Source of the DNA: Galeopsis tetrahit
Lineage: Eukaryota > Streptophyta > Magnoliopsida > Lamiales > Lamiaceae
DNA length: 64,000 nt
Direction of reading: 5' to 3'
NCBI GenBank assembly: GCA_963675135.1
Contig: OY776128.1
Span: 72,794,670-72,858,669, forward strand
Shown: positions 1 to 12,357 of the stretch, piece by piece
How positions within the stretch are numbered: the stretch's first letter is position 1
How the letters are laid out: each line of letters starts with the position of its first letter
The notes under the pieces: generated by a model
Seen by the model: the letters and a program-made list of their open reading frames with translations, nothing else
Told to the model about the DNA's origin: nothing
Database searches by the model: none
Position numbers and translations under genes: made by a program

Positions 1-984
1 AACTGAAAAGACGTAAATTGAACAATTGATCGGAATTCCCAATTCATTCCACATGTGCGAGAGCCGCACACATACATTTCTTATGAATTTGAAAGTTTTC
101 GACAAAAATGTGGTAAATTGAAAAAAAAAAAAGACATAAATTGAACATCCTGCTAGAATGTAAACTGAAAAATAAATACTTGAAGTCTTAAATAATTTAA
201 TTTGAAATGTTCCTAAGTTAAAAGATCCCTATATAAATATTAGGTGAATCTTTACTTTTCATTTTGGGTATTGTTGTAACACTTGTAACAAGCTACACCC
301 GCAATATGGCGTCAAACTCTACAAAATAAGGGAGAATTACTTTATTTTTAAAATTGTTCCTCACAAAAAATGTTATATTTAAAGAGTTTTATGTAAGGCA
401 AAAACTTCTCACGGATCTTTTTCAGTAAGACGAATCATTTTAATCTATATTTCAAATTTTTTGGTAGGATAACCCATATTTTTTTTTTAGATTTTATAAT
501 TTGTAAAAAAAAGTGATAATATTCATTTTTTACTTAAACACTATCACTTTTTACTCAAACATTATCACTTTTTATATATAAAAATCGTCTCACGAATCTC
601 ATTCTATGAGACGGTCTCACACAAGACTAGCCCTTTATGTAATACGATCACTGATGCACAAATTTATAAATGTTCTATTTAAAGAATCTAATTCAAATCA
701 TATATATATTTTATAACGTGATTGGGATTTATTTTCATATATGAAATTGTTTCATTCAAAATTTGACGTTATTTTATTCTAGCCGACATATCCATTCTTG
801 AATGAGAACATCTCCTACATATGAGCATATCCATGTTTGACAACAAAAGATTAACTCATTTTGCACTCTTATAATTCAGTTTATCAAAAGAGTTGTATAC
901 GTAGGAATGAATTCACCTATTACAATTTTATTGTTTCATATTTTATTTCACTATATGAATAAATAACACGTGTCATATTAAAAA
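1..984. other. AT-rich intergenic DNA, decayed DNA-transposon remnants
   Basis: I see no gene here. Around 415-640 the sequence has motifs resembling both ends of a non-autonomous DNA transposon: a tctcacggatc segment near 408-418, and cgtctcacgaatctc plus gagacggtctcacac near 587-622. Short AAAAAGTGATAAT/ACTATCACTTTTT units lie between them. No clean target duplication could be read. Confidence 0.3.
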
Positions 985-1213
985 ATAATCAACGTCCGTC
1001 AATAGACAATCCATTCAAAACCATGTCCCTGTCGACTGCATTTTCAAACTTGAATACGAGCCACCTGCTCGTGTGTGAATAGTACTTCACACCTTCGATC
1101 CGCAATTCAGTGTGTTGGAGCAGGCCCACGAGGGTCGCCTTTCGCACGACTGCTTTACAACAGGGCGCGAGTGGTTTGAACAAGGGGCTTATATAGGCCC
1201 TTTCCACCGACAC
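985..1213 (-). pseudogene. LINE ORF1 fragment (DUF4283-like)
   Basis: The 74-aa reading frame resembles the N-terminal DUF4283 domain of plant LINE ORF1 (gag-like) proteins. Its best match is the end, WLVFKFENAVDRDMVLNG, which fits the family pattern of an F-x-F-E-x-x-x-D-R-x-x-V-L-x-G segment. No CCHC knuckle and no reverse transcriptase are adjacent, so this is an isolated scrap of a retrotransposon, not a host gene. The base composition is GC-richer than the flanks, which supports an inserted origin. Assignment is by motif memory only. Confidence 0.4.
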
Positions 1214-4200
1214 TGGTTACGAGGTTTGATTGAGTTCTAGACGTAGAGTTATATTAACAAATATTCAACGTCGTATAATATTGAGAGCACATATTAAAAA
1301 TTCATTAGGATAGAACACGAAACGGGCGAACAAATATACAGTATTATAAGTCTGACGGCATTAGTCCAGGACCAGCACATTACATGAATATGTAGCAAGA
1401 TTATTTATTTCGATAGAAAGTGAAATTACGTACCACACTGTGTGTACCAGGAAGAAATCATGATATTAAAATATTTAATCTACTGACACTTGACCAAATT
1501 CTCAAACACTTTGACTCTTGCTTCATTCCTTTCACCAAGTCCCATAATATTTTCACATTATCATATGACCTGAAATATAAAATAAAGATAATGGACTAGA
1601 ATTTTTTTACTTCATTTAGAAACACTTATTCATTTAACTTTTTAGAAAATTGTTTGTCAAACGAAATGAGGATGATTTTTTACCCAAACTTTAGTGCTGG
1701 TTTCTTAATTTATATTTATGGAACCAAGTATCCAAGGTACGATATTTGATCTATCGGGTATTTCTTTGGACCTAAATATTTTCATACCCATGTTTAAACT
1801 TTGGGTCATCACTTTGATGGCATTTGTCGGGCCTATTTATTATTATTTTTATCATTGTATAGTATGCAACTGTTTACTTTCTCCATTTAAATCATTTTTT
1901 ACAATTTCACATTAATTTTCATACTAATAAAGGAATTCTTTTTACAATTATTACCGTCAATTTTTTTACTAATTTATACATTTATTATTATTTTATCACT
2001 TTAATAAAGTTAAAAGTACTAAATACTTTTACTTTTTTCTATTTTTCTTAATTTTTGTGATCAAATAAATGTGAAAACTTATTAATCCGGAGCATAAATA
2101 GTTGTGCATTCGAACTTTTCAAATTATTATCTTGCTAAGAAATAGATCTTGTGTTACATAACTAAAGGCATGTTTTAAAAATCTATTTAAAAAAAAATCA
2201 AAATTGTTAAACTCAACATAAAAAATAACACTTAAATAACACATTAGTTAATTAACTAATCAAACACTACTATAATTTATGCTCGTATAAAATGTCTCGA
2301 GAGGTTAGGGTTTACGAAAACAATTTACTTGTCCTTCCTTTTCCTTTTTAAATTATTCTTTTTGGAACCCGAGCCGTAGAAAATAAAACGTTGCGTCATG
2401 TTATAATAGAAGAAAAAAAAATTGTATGCCAAGAATGACAATGTAATTGAATTTTAATAATTTGAACATGTTTTTAATTATCTAATTAGATTTTTTATCA
2501 GACATATTAAAATCAAGTTTAAATTATAATTAGAGAATTTGCATTTCTTCTTACAACATATGACACTGACACGTAGTAGTGCAATTCTCTAATTTATACC
2601 AGTGGCACCCTACATGGTGACATAGCAGAACAATTGTACCCCATTTTAATTTTTTTTCTAAGTATATATATGGAGTATCATATACAAGTATTAATCGTGT
2701 CAATATAAAATACTCCATGAGGTCAAAGGTATGCAGTTGCAGCTAACAACCTGAAAGGTGGGGGATTTTTTTCTTTTTTTTTTTTTTTGTGATTTCTTTC
2801 TATTACAATTGTATATTTTACTTTTATATAATTTTTTAATTATTTTTTATACTGAAGTTAACTCAATATGTGATTAAATTATTAAAGTTTTTTTTTATTT
2901 TATCAATTAATACATACAATTAAACTTATAGACAAGCCTTATTAGCATTTATCCATATGGTTCGTTGTATTTATGTGGATAAATGTTAAATATTACTCCA
3001 ATAATAAAAGTAATTGTACTAATGAATTAATGATATAATATTAATATGAATTTAATTTTATACTGTGAACACATTTCACTATAAAAGTAAGACTTTTGTC
3101 GTAAGATCTTAATTGAGTAAATATTTTTATTTTAAATCAAAACCCAATAAAATAAAAAATTGATTGATTGATAATAAATAAGTGGTGAATTCTTCATTAT
3201 GTTTTTATGATTTTTTTGAATATATAATTACCTAGCCGATCGAGGACCAAATTAATTCAATTTGGTAGCATACCTAAAATATTTGTATCCTGCACTTAAA
3301 TTACAATCTGGTGCATTCATTTATTCATAAATGCAAGCACAATTACGTACACAATAATTTACGAGCATCACCTAAAATTTTAATTAACACCTCTAAAAGA
3401 CTTGCAGTCTGTCAACTGAACGATTAATTAATGGTTTAAATATTAATAATAATAAATTTGTAACAAATTCACTTTTATTACCGCTCTCCGTTTCACATAA
3501 ATTTACACACTTAATATATATGAATGTCTCGTACCAATTTATACATTTCATAAAACAAAATATTTTATAATCTTTATCCTCAAAATATACACATATTTAT
3601 TCATACGTCATTATTTTTTCACACTCAATCTACCTTTTACTTTACTTTATTCATAGAAGTTTACAAAACTATCATTCAAAACATCACTTTATTCACTATG
3701 GTCCGTACTTTTCAACCCTTAATTACATGGACAATAATAGACATTTTATTGACACTAAATTGCTCAAAGTCCAGCCTACAAATATACTCCATAAATTATA
3801 TTGAATCAGAGTATATTAAAAATATTAATGGGCTGGGTCAATTGATAAGTAATTTATTTCGGTAGGTGAAAATAGTCCAAATCCTCGTTTAAATTACCAG
3901 ATGCAAATAAAATCGAGTTGATCATCTGTGGGAGCGTCTCACGAGTCAACCTTGATTCATATAGAAAAGTATAATGTTTAAATTAAAAGTTATAATATTT
4001 TTAATAAAATTGATTAACAATTTTTTTTTACAAAAATAAAATTTTAGGAAAAAAAAATAGGTTGTTCAATTCAAAAATTTAGAATATAGGTCAAAAGGAA
4101 TCTGTCTCCCGAAGAAAAAAAAAATCGTAAGATAGTGACACACAAATTTTTGTCAATAAAAACATACCCCATCTCTCTCACAGGTTCGGGTTTTTTTTTC

Positions 4201-4501
4201 GTATTAAATTAAGGAATATTTTTTTTAATACAAAATTTTCCTTTATTATTACGAAGGAGAGAAAAAACAAAATCAGGAAAAAAAAATGAAATGAAGAAAA
4301 ATTTGTCTCAATTATCATAATTTTTTTTTTTTTCGTAAAATTGAGAAACTTTAGATATACGGAGATACCTTACATGCATACTCTCATAATGAAATTTTTT
4401 AAAAAATAACTAAAACAATAAATATTTTAAAATAAAATTTAAGTTTAAAAGTGATAAATAATATATAAAATTGAGGGTAATAACTTTAAAATTTTATAGT
4501 A
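1214..4501. other. AT-rich intergenic DNA without recognisable genes
   Basis: Long A and T tracts with many stop codons in all frames. Near 3478-3560 a stretch (ccgctctccgtttcacataaa) looks like one end of a Stowaway-type MITE, but I could not find its partner. The short ORF at 1718-1915 has hydrophobic, low-complexity content and no recognisable domain. A gagcgtctcacgagtc motif at 3932 echoes the repeat end at 590-620. Confidence 0.5.
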
Positions 4502-4502
4502 A

Positions 4503-4802
4503 CTCCCTCCCTCCCATTTTATATTCATCATTTGTTAAAAATTGATGCATAAAATAAAATAAATAAATTATTTCTTAATTTGATATATAATAAAATATAA
4601 TTTTTTTTACTCTAAACTACACTTTTCAAACCTTTCAACATGTCATTTCTTTATTATTCACAATATTTTATCACTCAACTTTATTACTAAAATAAACTTT
4701 CATATATTTTACTTTATTTTATTTAATACTAATTAATAAACAACTTTGACATTAAATTTTACATATACAGTAAATGATGAATCTAAAATGAAACTAAGCG
4801 AG
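4503..4802. mobile_element. Stowaway-like MITE
   Basis: The left end CTCCCTCCCTCCCATTTTAT is mirrored at the right end (ATAAAATGAAACTAAGCGAG-like), and TA dinucleotides flank both ends. There is no coding capacity and the interior is AT-rich. Size (about 300 bp) and termini fit Tc1/mariner-derived Stowaway MITEs. The ends are diverged, so exact borders may be off by a few bases. Confidence 0.5.
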
Positions 4803-5122
4803 TATAACTTATATAAAAATACAATTCTACCGTAACTTTATCAAAATCTTATACTCACTTCGTTCCACTATAATTTTCTAACTTTTTTTATTTCAATCAC
4901 GTACATCTTATTTTATCATACTTAATTTTATACTCATCTATTATTTTATAATATATACCGTACTGTTGTATAAACAAACAAAAAACGTATTCTCTTGTAT
5001 GCCTAGATACAGTATAAGGTGAGGATTAAATTCAAAATCGCAATAAAAAAGTATAGGTTATGGGATTCTGAAAAAATGTTCAATATATGCCGACCAACAA
5101 ATCATTATGTTTCTATTGTATT

Positions 5123-5136
<14 letters not shown>

Positions 5137-5170
<34 letters not shown>

Positions 5171-5348
5171 TAATACTCCTCGTTATATATATATATATAT
5201 TTTTTTTTTAATTTTTTATTATTATTTTTTGCACGCACAGGTATTTGTTTATTTTTAAGCATATGTAATACTCCGGTTCAAATCCTTTATTTAAATTTCT
5301 AATATCAATTTGCAAATTGTACAATTATTTTATTTAATTGCTACCTAT

Positions 5349-5382
<34 letters not shown>
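5137..5382. repeat. Cluster of three (TA)n microsatellites
   Basis: Perfect or nearly perfect TA runs lie at about 5137-5168, 5184-5200 and 5351-5382. ORFs across them encode only IYIYIY repeats and are not genes. Confidence 0.85.
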
Positions 5383-5386
<4 letters not shown>

Positions 5387-5496
5387 GATCGATGGCAACA
5401 TTAACTCTTTTTTTAATTGAAAATTGACTGAAAAATACAAAAAATTGAATAAAAAATACCACAAAAATAGAGTTTAAGTTATAATGAATCAATTTC

Positions 5497-6542
5497 GGGA
5501 AAATATCAATTTTGGTCACCAAGTTTTACCTCTTTTCATATTTGGTCACCCACATTTAGTCACTATCAAAATTGGTCACCCAGTTATTATATTCTATCAA
5601 AATTGATTAATCTGTTAGTTAATCTGTCATTGACTAACGGAGAAAGAGTTTTGAGCCGTGATTTCTCAAAAGTTAAAAAATTCTCATGCATCTTCTAGAA
5701 CTAATGAAACAAACTCTGAAGCAAGAATGAAACATGTGAAAAAATGATCAATATTTACATTATATTATAACAGGTCAGAAGGAGTTCTGATGCATGTTCT
5801 AGAACGTGATTCAATCAACCATGTTGTTGTTGGTTTACTTTTTATTTTATAGATAATGATAATTCTTTCTCATGCATCTTCTAGAACGTGAAACTTGCTG
5901 GATTGTCAGAAATTTTCAGTAAGTTTTTAATAATTATTTAACTCAATTATGAATTCATTTTTGTTGGTTTACTTTTTATTTTACAGAAAATGAGAAACTC
6001 AAGAGATAGAATGTACTCTGTTTTTTTTTTAACAATTGTACTCTGTTTTTCAATTCAAATTTCATAAACTTATTTTTCATTCTAAATATTTTTCTATTAA
6101 AATCATTATTGCAGATTTCTTGAAATGTTAGTAAAAAAATTGGGCATTTGAAATTAATTGAAATAAACCTGAGTTTCTCATTTCCTAATTATCTATAAAA
6201 TAAAAAGTAAATCAACCAATCACGTTCTACAAGATGCATCAGAATTTCTTATAACCTAAGAATTCTGACCTATTATAAATATAATGTAAATATTGGTAAT
6301 TTTTGCCCATGTTTCATTCTTGCTTCTGCGTTTGTTTCATTAGTTCTGGAAGATGCATGAAATTTTTTAAACTTAGGTTTTGAGAAATTTGACGGCTCAA
6401 AACTCTTTCTCCGTTAGTCAATGACAGAGTGATCAATTTTGATAGAATATAATAACTGGGTGACTAATTTTGATAGTGACTAAATGTAGGTGACCAAATA
6501 TGAAAAGAGGTAAAACTGGGTGACCAAAATTGATATTTTCCC
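5497..6542. mobile_element. Foldback Mutator-like element with long TIRs and a 9-bp TSD
   Basis: The element begins GGGAAAATATCAATTTTGG and ends with its reverse complement. The inverted homology continues for roughly 360 bp from each end (about 5497-5860 against 6180-6542). Shared internal landmarks are the CTAACGGAGAAAGAG block, the motif CATGCATCTTCTAGAAC and a TTTACTTTTTATTTTAT block. The same 9-bp sequence, ATCAATTTC, stands directly outside both ends (5488-5496 and 6543-6551). A 9-bp duplication with long inverted repeats is the hallmark of Mutator-like elements. There is no transposase reading frame, so it is non-autonomous. The arms differ by scattered substitutions and small indels, so the insertion is not very recent. 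Confidence 0.88.
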
Positions 6543-6551
6543 ATCAATTTC

Positions 6552-7498
6552 ACATTCATACAGATTGCTATTGGATAGAAAAATTGTTCGGGGTGCAAAT
6601 TGAAAAAGGGAACATAGTACAAGATGCAAATTGATTTTTTTCAATGTTTCGGTATTCGATCTAAGAACCGATTAATTGTGAAGACCAATCTTATCATCCA
6701 TTAGCGGAGTTTCAATTAAAGTCAAAATAAAATTATCTATAAAAGTCATACTAACCCCTTAAAATTTATTTACACCTTAAACGTTTCGAATTTGAAAAAA
6801 AAAATACAAATCAATAGTAACCATTTATTTTATCATCTATACATTTAAATGCACGTATCTATGATGAATGCAGATCATTAATTATTTTTACGCAATACAT
6901 TTATCATGTACTCACATGAAGAAATAATAAAATACTCATTCCATCCTGTTATTATTTGCATATAATCTCTTTTGGACTACTGTTATTTGCATACTTAAAA
7001 AGAAAAAAAATCACAAACTTTACATTCTCATTACTTTTAAATTCACAAATTTATTAAATTTAATCAATTTTTTTTATTAGTATAAAATTACCCCAAAACA
7101 CTTTATTCGTTACTTTTTATTTTATTTTAAGTTAGGGGTCAATCATTTAGCACAAATTAATTAAAAATGGAGGGATTAGAACATAAAAAGTGATACATAT
7201 AATTTGGAGCGGGGCCTGCCTAATACCCATATACAACCAATCTTTAAAACTCACCCCACAACTTGTTTGTTGTGAATTTGTCATAAAAGAAAACGGGTAT
7301 GGACGAGTGCCCAAATAAACGAGTTAATACCTAAAAATTGCAAATATTTTTAATCCATCACACACCAGAATTTGTCGCTACGTCATATAGATTAGATAAG
7401 GATGTGCAAAATGAGAAAAAAATAATCATTCTAAAGACTTCAAAAAATAATAAGTCACTTGTATACCCGTGCAACTCAAATGCATTTTTAAATGATAT
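6552..7498. other. AT-rich intergenic DNA
   Basis: No gene recognised. A segment from about 6935 (tactcattccatcctgttatt) to about 7175 (aaaaatggagggatta) may be a degraded MITE, but its TIRs are too diverged to place. Confidence 0.4.
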
Positions 7499-7500
7499 TA

Positions 7501-7780
7501 CTCTTCACATTTCATAAAAATAGTCAAATTTGACTTTACACACAGATTAAGAAAAATTAATAAATATTATCAAGTTGAACTAATATGCCTATTTTACCTT
7601 GATATTTCATAAATTTGGTGTAAATTTCAAAGCAGTTACTCTCTTAAGAGTAATTATGAAGTGGGATTAATTAAATGTAAAATTGTCAATAAAACATTTA
7701 CTAGGAGTAATATTTAAGTAAAAAAAAAGAAATGTTGTATAATTTGGGAAAATGTGGCTATCTTTATAGGACTGATGGAG
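7501..7780 (-). mobile_element. Stowaway-like MITE, copy 1 of an inverted pair
   Basis: Flanked by TA at 7499-7500 and 7781-7782. Its sequence is the reverse complement, with substitutions, of the neighbouring element at 7829-8108. Shared blocks include the AATTGTCAATAAAACATTTA segment, the TAATTATGAAGT segment and the AAATTTGGTGTAAATTTC segment. No coding capacity. Confidence 0.75.
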
Positions 7781-7828
7781 TATAAGTTTTCACTGAACAA
7801 TAGTATTAATTATTTTCGTTGAAAAGTA

Positions 7829-8108
7829 CTCCTTCCGTCCCACAAAATAGTCACATTTTTCTTTTTTTGATGTCTCAAATTATAGTCACATTTCGTTTTT
7901 TACTTGAACGTTAAATGTTTTATTGACAATTTTGCCCTCAAATAAACTTACTCCATAATTACTTTTAAGACTAATTGTTTTGAATTTTTACACCAAATTT
8001 ATGAATATCATTAATAAAATAGACATATTAATTAAACTTGACTATATTTATTGATTTTTTTTTAAAAATTTGTGTGTAAAGTTAAATGTAGGCGGTTGAC
8101 GGAATGAG
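7829..8108 (+). mobile_element. Stowaway-like MITE, copy 2 of an inverted pair
   Basis: Starts CTCCTTCCGTCCCACAAAAT after a TA and ends ...TTGACGGAATGAG before a TA (8109-8110). It is the same family as 7501-7780 in opposite orientation, separated by 48 bp. It sits about 530 bp upstream of the GIR-like start codon, so it may lie within that gene's promoter region. Confidence 0.78.
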
Positions 8109-8315
8109 TATATGACACTGTGAGAATTTAGAAATGTAGTAATAAGAAAGGGAGGGGAGTCATTAATTGAAGAAACATGGGCAGTGTTAGAAGATGCAAG
8201 AACTTAAATACCATCTCTCGTCAAATTAATATTGGTGTGGTTGGATTTGTTAGAAATTAAACCTGTGCTTTAATGGCTGCTACCCAGCTTTCCCTGTAAT
8301 GTTGCTTGCACTCTG

Positions 8316-8342
8316 TATCTATATCTATATCTATATCTATAC
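8316..8342. repeat. Hexanucleotide microsatellite (TATCTA)n
   Basis: About four tandem copies of TATCTA, roughly 300 bp upstream of the GIR-like coding region. Confidence 0.85.
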
Positions 8343-8547
8343 CACACACCACACCGACTCTCTAGGCAATGAATGACGGCTCTTTGCACCAGTTTTGCTA
8401 GCTTAATTGCAATATTTACTACCACAAATTTCCCTTTCCTGCTACCACCTTAATTTACACTCCTCTCTAGCTCCATCTTCTACAATTCAATTCCCTCTCT
8501 CCAACCTCCAATTTAATTATCCTTTAAAGCCCCCCTCTCTCCTATCC

Positions 8548-8556
8548 TATATATAT
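8548..8556 (+). promoter_or_regulatory. Candidate TATA box of the GIR-like gene
   Basis: TATATATAT lies 83 bp upstream of the ATG, preceded by a C/T-rich stretch (cccctctctcctatcc). The spacing would give a short leader of about 50-60 bases. It is a position-based guess with no other support. Confidence 0.4.
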
Positions 8557-8638
8557 CATGTTCTACTTCACCTTCATGTGCATACTATAGGGCAATCTTA
8601 AATTGTTCTTTCTTTTCTCACTAACTCTGGAGACGACG

Positions 8639-8989
8639 ATGAGTCGAAGAAACGGACCCAAGCTCGACCTCAAGCTCAACTTGTCCCCACCGAGGGCGAG
8701 CAATCCTCGAGTTGAGTCCCCGACGCGTTCGCTCAACGCCTCTCCTACTAGCTCTTGCGTCTCGTCCGAGCTGAACCAGCAGGACGAGACGCTGAGGTAC
8801 TCCACGAGCCCAGAGACTACGTCTATGATGCTCGTGGGGTGCCCCAGATGCCTCATGTATGTTATGCTATCGGAGGAGGACCCTCGTTGCCCTAAATGCA
8901 AGAGCTCCGTCCTCCTCGATTTCATCCATGACAACGACGACAACAACAACAACAACAACAACGCGGGCAGAAAGGCAAAGAAGAGCTGA
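8639..8989 (+). CDS. GIR1: GIR1/GIR2-like EAR-motif transcriptional repressor
   Basis: A 116-aa intronless protein. The start is the ATG at 8639, not the in-frame ATG at 8603, because the family begins MSRRNGPKLDLKLNLSPP and the extra 12 residues are hydrophobic leader sequence. Residues 9-15 form LDLKLNL, a classical LxLxL EAR repression motif that recruits TOPLESS-type corepressors. Residues 68-87 hold two CxxC pairs (CPRC and CPKC), likely a small zinc ribbon, with the conserved VGCPRCLMYVMLSEEDPRCP segment. The tail is a D/N-rich tract followed by basic RKAKKS. In Arabidopsis the homologues GIR1 and GIR2 bind the homeodomain factor GLABRA2 and repress root-hair genes; that role here is inference from family membership. 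Which paralogue it is cannot be decided. Confidence 0.9.
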   Translation: MSRRNGPKLDLKLNLSPPRASNPRVESPTRSLNASPTSSCVSSELNQQDETLRYSTSPETTSMMLVGCPRCLMYVMLSEEDPRCPKCKSSVLLDFIHDNDDNNNNNNNAGRKAKKS

Positions 8990-10913
8990 GAAATTGAACC
9001 AAGAAGCAGAGTTTAATTAATTAATAGATATATAGCTAGTTCTAGTATGAATTAGCAAGTATTAATTTGTTGTTCTACTATTATGAATTAATTAGGAAAA
9101 GTAGCAGCACTATTGGAGCTCCATTTCTGAATCAGTATGTGTAGGTGTAGGAGTGGAGCCTTAATAGTGGTGCTGCCTTATTTTCTTTCTTTCTTTTAGC
9201 CTAGTGAAGTAAGTAATTGGAAGTAAATCACGCATTTGTGCCATGTTTTGCACAACTAAAATGCACATCAGATTTTCTTCTAACCTATATTCCTCACATC
9301 TGCATTCTTTTCTTAATTGCAATGCACACTTCTTCCATAATACTTAATTACTACAGTACTAATTAAATTTAAAAAAAAAAAAAAAAAAAAAAAGAGACTT
9401 TAATTGATGAAGTCATTAGTGAGAAAGAAATATGGTGTTAATAATTGTACTTAATGGTATGCTTTTTGTGGGGTTTTACAGTCTGGACATGGGATTAATT
9501 AAAAGGTCCCCAAGTATGTTTGTCCTAACTCAACCTAATTTCCATTACACCTCCTATTTACAACCGATTTACTAAAAATATTAACTACAGTACTTTTCAA
9601 GTATTAACGCGACACCTCTGACAAAATTTGACCCTAAAAAACTAGTACTCCACATATACGTTTACTATTCATCAAGATTTTTAAATTCAGACAGAATTTG
9701 CTCACAGGAATAATAATCTCTCTTTTGGACCCACTAAGAGCATACTCCCGTTATAATAAAGTTACATCATCAGCTACATCAAAAATCATAGAACGTTCTG
9801 TTTTTCATTTTATAATTCTATCGTGTAAATAAATGACATGTGTAATATTTAAAATACACATTACATGGACACGTGTTAAAGAACCGAACAAGAAAATACA
9901 TGATGAAATGAGAAAAGTATGAATAGTTTACAACTCCAACGGGCAAATTCATTCAATCATTCATATATACAATATAGCATAATTAATTTGGTAGAGCCAG
10001 TTATGTCCTAATTACCTAACTTGGCCATTCCAACATCGGTAAAGGATTACATTAAAGCTATATTTACTATCATCAACACTCTACATAAAGAAAAATATCT
10101 TAGGCTGAAGTACCTCTTTATGATGCCTACACATCATCGATAATAACGGAAAGGCAACAAAATTAGCTAGCTAATTTTATGGGCATAAATAACATATTAA
10201 ATTATCATTGCAAGTAGTTCAATGTCAATATTATAAGTAAGCAACACAATTAATGAGTGATGTGTCACAAGATACAAGCATGTGACAATAGAAATATGGA
10301 AAATGGTGTATGCCACCATCGAGGGACCCGCACCACCCGTCTCTCAGGACGAGTGGAGAACGTAAATATGCGGAGAGGTGTCAAAAATAAGTTGGGTTAA
10401 TGACGAACCGATCTCCACCATATAGGTATTGACTCGGATGTTCTCGTTCTCATCTTTCAATCGATTGAGTTATGCACGGGTTCTAAGCATGTGAAATTAT
10501 TATAGAAGATGTTCATTAGTATAAACAAGGGAAAGGGCAATTATGTAAATACGCCAGGGGGCTGGATTGGAATGAATTTGAGGTAGTTCGAGCAGTCATA
10601 AAAAATATTGAGAGTCCATTAAAATCAATTAAATGCAAGAGTAATTGAGACGGTTGAGAGAGAAAGAGGAAAATATTACGTCATGGTAAATAAAAATTCA
10701 ATATACACAAGATTTTTTAACGTATTGCTCCATTCTCATCTTTATTTCTTCTACGTTACATGTACTTCTTCCTTAGGTTTAAAAAATGTTTATTAGTTTT
10801 TTGTATATTGATTAAAAAAATACAATATTATATATGTGTAGTGAATTGTTAAAGTATGAAAAGATAGAAAAAAAAGTAGATAGATGTAAAAAAGAGAAAA
10901 ATGTAAAAAGAAA
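8990..10913. other. 3' flank of the GIR-like gene and intergenic DNA
   Basis: The first 250 bp are probably 3'UTR. A long A tract lies at 9371-9393. The moderately GC-rich patch at 10295-10480 (gagggacccgcaccacccgtc) has no open frame of note and I cannot identify it. Nothing else is recognised. Confidence 0.5.
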
Positions 10914-10915
10914 TA

Positions 10916-11210
10916 CTCTCCCAATTTCATAAAGTTTGTTGCATTTTTCATTTTATATAAAATTAAGAAACATATTTTTTTAACACATTTACCCCTCGTT
11001 ATTTTTTCCCATTTTCTTCTCTTTTTCCTTTTTTTTTCTTACCTTCCATTTTCACCATTTCTTTAACCTTTCCAAAAAAAAGTCATTAATATATTTCCAA
11101 AAAAAAGTAGGGGTAATTTAGATAAATCATTGATATAATTAGAAAATGCGACAAACTTTTTGAAACAAAATTTAAGTCCAAATGCGACAAACTTTATGAA
11201 ACAGAGGGAG
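10916..11210. mobile_element. Stowaway-like MITE
   Basis: The left end reads CTCTCCCAATTTCATAAAGT and continues TTGTTGCA. The right end reads TGCGACAAACTTTATGAAAC and continues AGAGGGAG. These are inverted repeats with few mismatches, and TA stands outside both ends. The 77-aa ORF inside it is incidental. Confidence 0.75.
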
Positions 11211-11212
11211 TA

Positions 11213-11373
11213 GTGAACATTGTCAAAAATGAAATGAATAACTTTTGAATTTTTTTTTTTTGAAAGCAAATGAATAACTTTTGATAGAACACCCAAAATA
11301 ATAAAATGAATAACTTTGAAAGAGACGGAAACAATATAAATTTACAGTTGTACAAGACTTGCGTATTATTCGG

Positions 11374-11405
<32 letters not shown>

Positions 11406-12070
11406 TATAATTTATATTATATTGTGTTAAAAAAATTTATAAGTTTATTTTATAATTTTAAATATACAAATTAAAAGAAATTTATTGTTTACACTCGAAA
11501 ACAAATAATTTAATCTTTCATTTAATTTAATTTAGAAAATGAGGATGGAAAAAAAGTGTTTTGACAACCTAGATAGATAAATTTAGAATTAAATGTAAAG
11601 AGGATATATATATTAATATGCTTCAACTTCCTAAGCTACCATATTGACGTCTATTTGCATCTGCCCAAAATATTGATGTTTCTACTATTCTATTATATAT
11701 ACTCCATACTGCCTTTCCCTTTCCTTATATTCTAAGTCAAAACTTCGCAAACTTTTAGACACAAAAGAAAAGGAAGAAGAATATCTAATATTTCATGACA
11801 CACTTAGATAGGTGAGCTGGAAAAAGGGTAAATAAATAAGGATAAGATATGTAGTGGACATAATTGTTTGGTAAAATGTGTTAATAGTGACATAATCCGG
11901 CCCCCCGATTGGTAGATCATATAATTTAGAAGCTCAACTTGGACAAAAATTCAAAAAGTGGTGTCTTTTGTGCATCATGTTCACTGTGTATACATAACTA
12001 GTACTATTGTTCAGTGAAATCAATTAATATTGTTTAAAATATCCATGCGGGTGCACAGTGCATACAAAAC
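11213..12070. other. AT-rich intergenic DNA with a (TA)n run
   Basis: Holds an A tract followed by (TA)n at 11374-11409. No gene recognised. The stretch from 11580 to 11760 (atatactccatactgcctttccc) looks promoter-like, but no ORF follows it. Confidence 0.45.
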
Positions 12071-12073
12071 TTA

Positions 12074-12354
12074 GGGCATGTTTATTTTGAGATTTACACG
12101 TTCGGACGTGGGACATAACGTCCCTCGTCTTATTATAATTCGAGATTAAACATTCGAATTTCACCATCTAACTACATTCACCCCTAAAAATACTTATATA
12201 TTTTACTATTATAATAATACAATATCACTCACTCTTACACAATTGATTTGACATAAAAATTACATCATATCCTATTCAAAATAAACACACATAATCACAA
12301 TTTATCAGAATTTTCCCGTCCTAATTCCTACATACCCTCAAAACCAACACGGCC
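12074..12354. mobile_element. PIF/Harbinger (Tourist)-like MITE
   Basis: The left end GGGCATGTTTATTTTGAG is mirrored by the right end CTCAAAACCAACACGGCC, and TTA stands directly outside both ends (12071-12073 and 12355-12357). GGG/C...TGTTT termini and 3-bp TTA targets are typical of PIF/Harbinger MITEs. A related sequence without readable ends occurs at about 15540-15860 (shared cttacacaat...attgatttgacataaa). Confidence 0.7.
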
Positions 12355-12357
12355 TTA

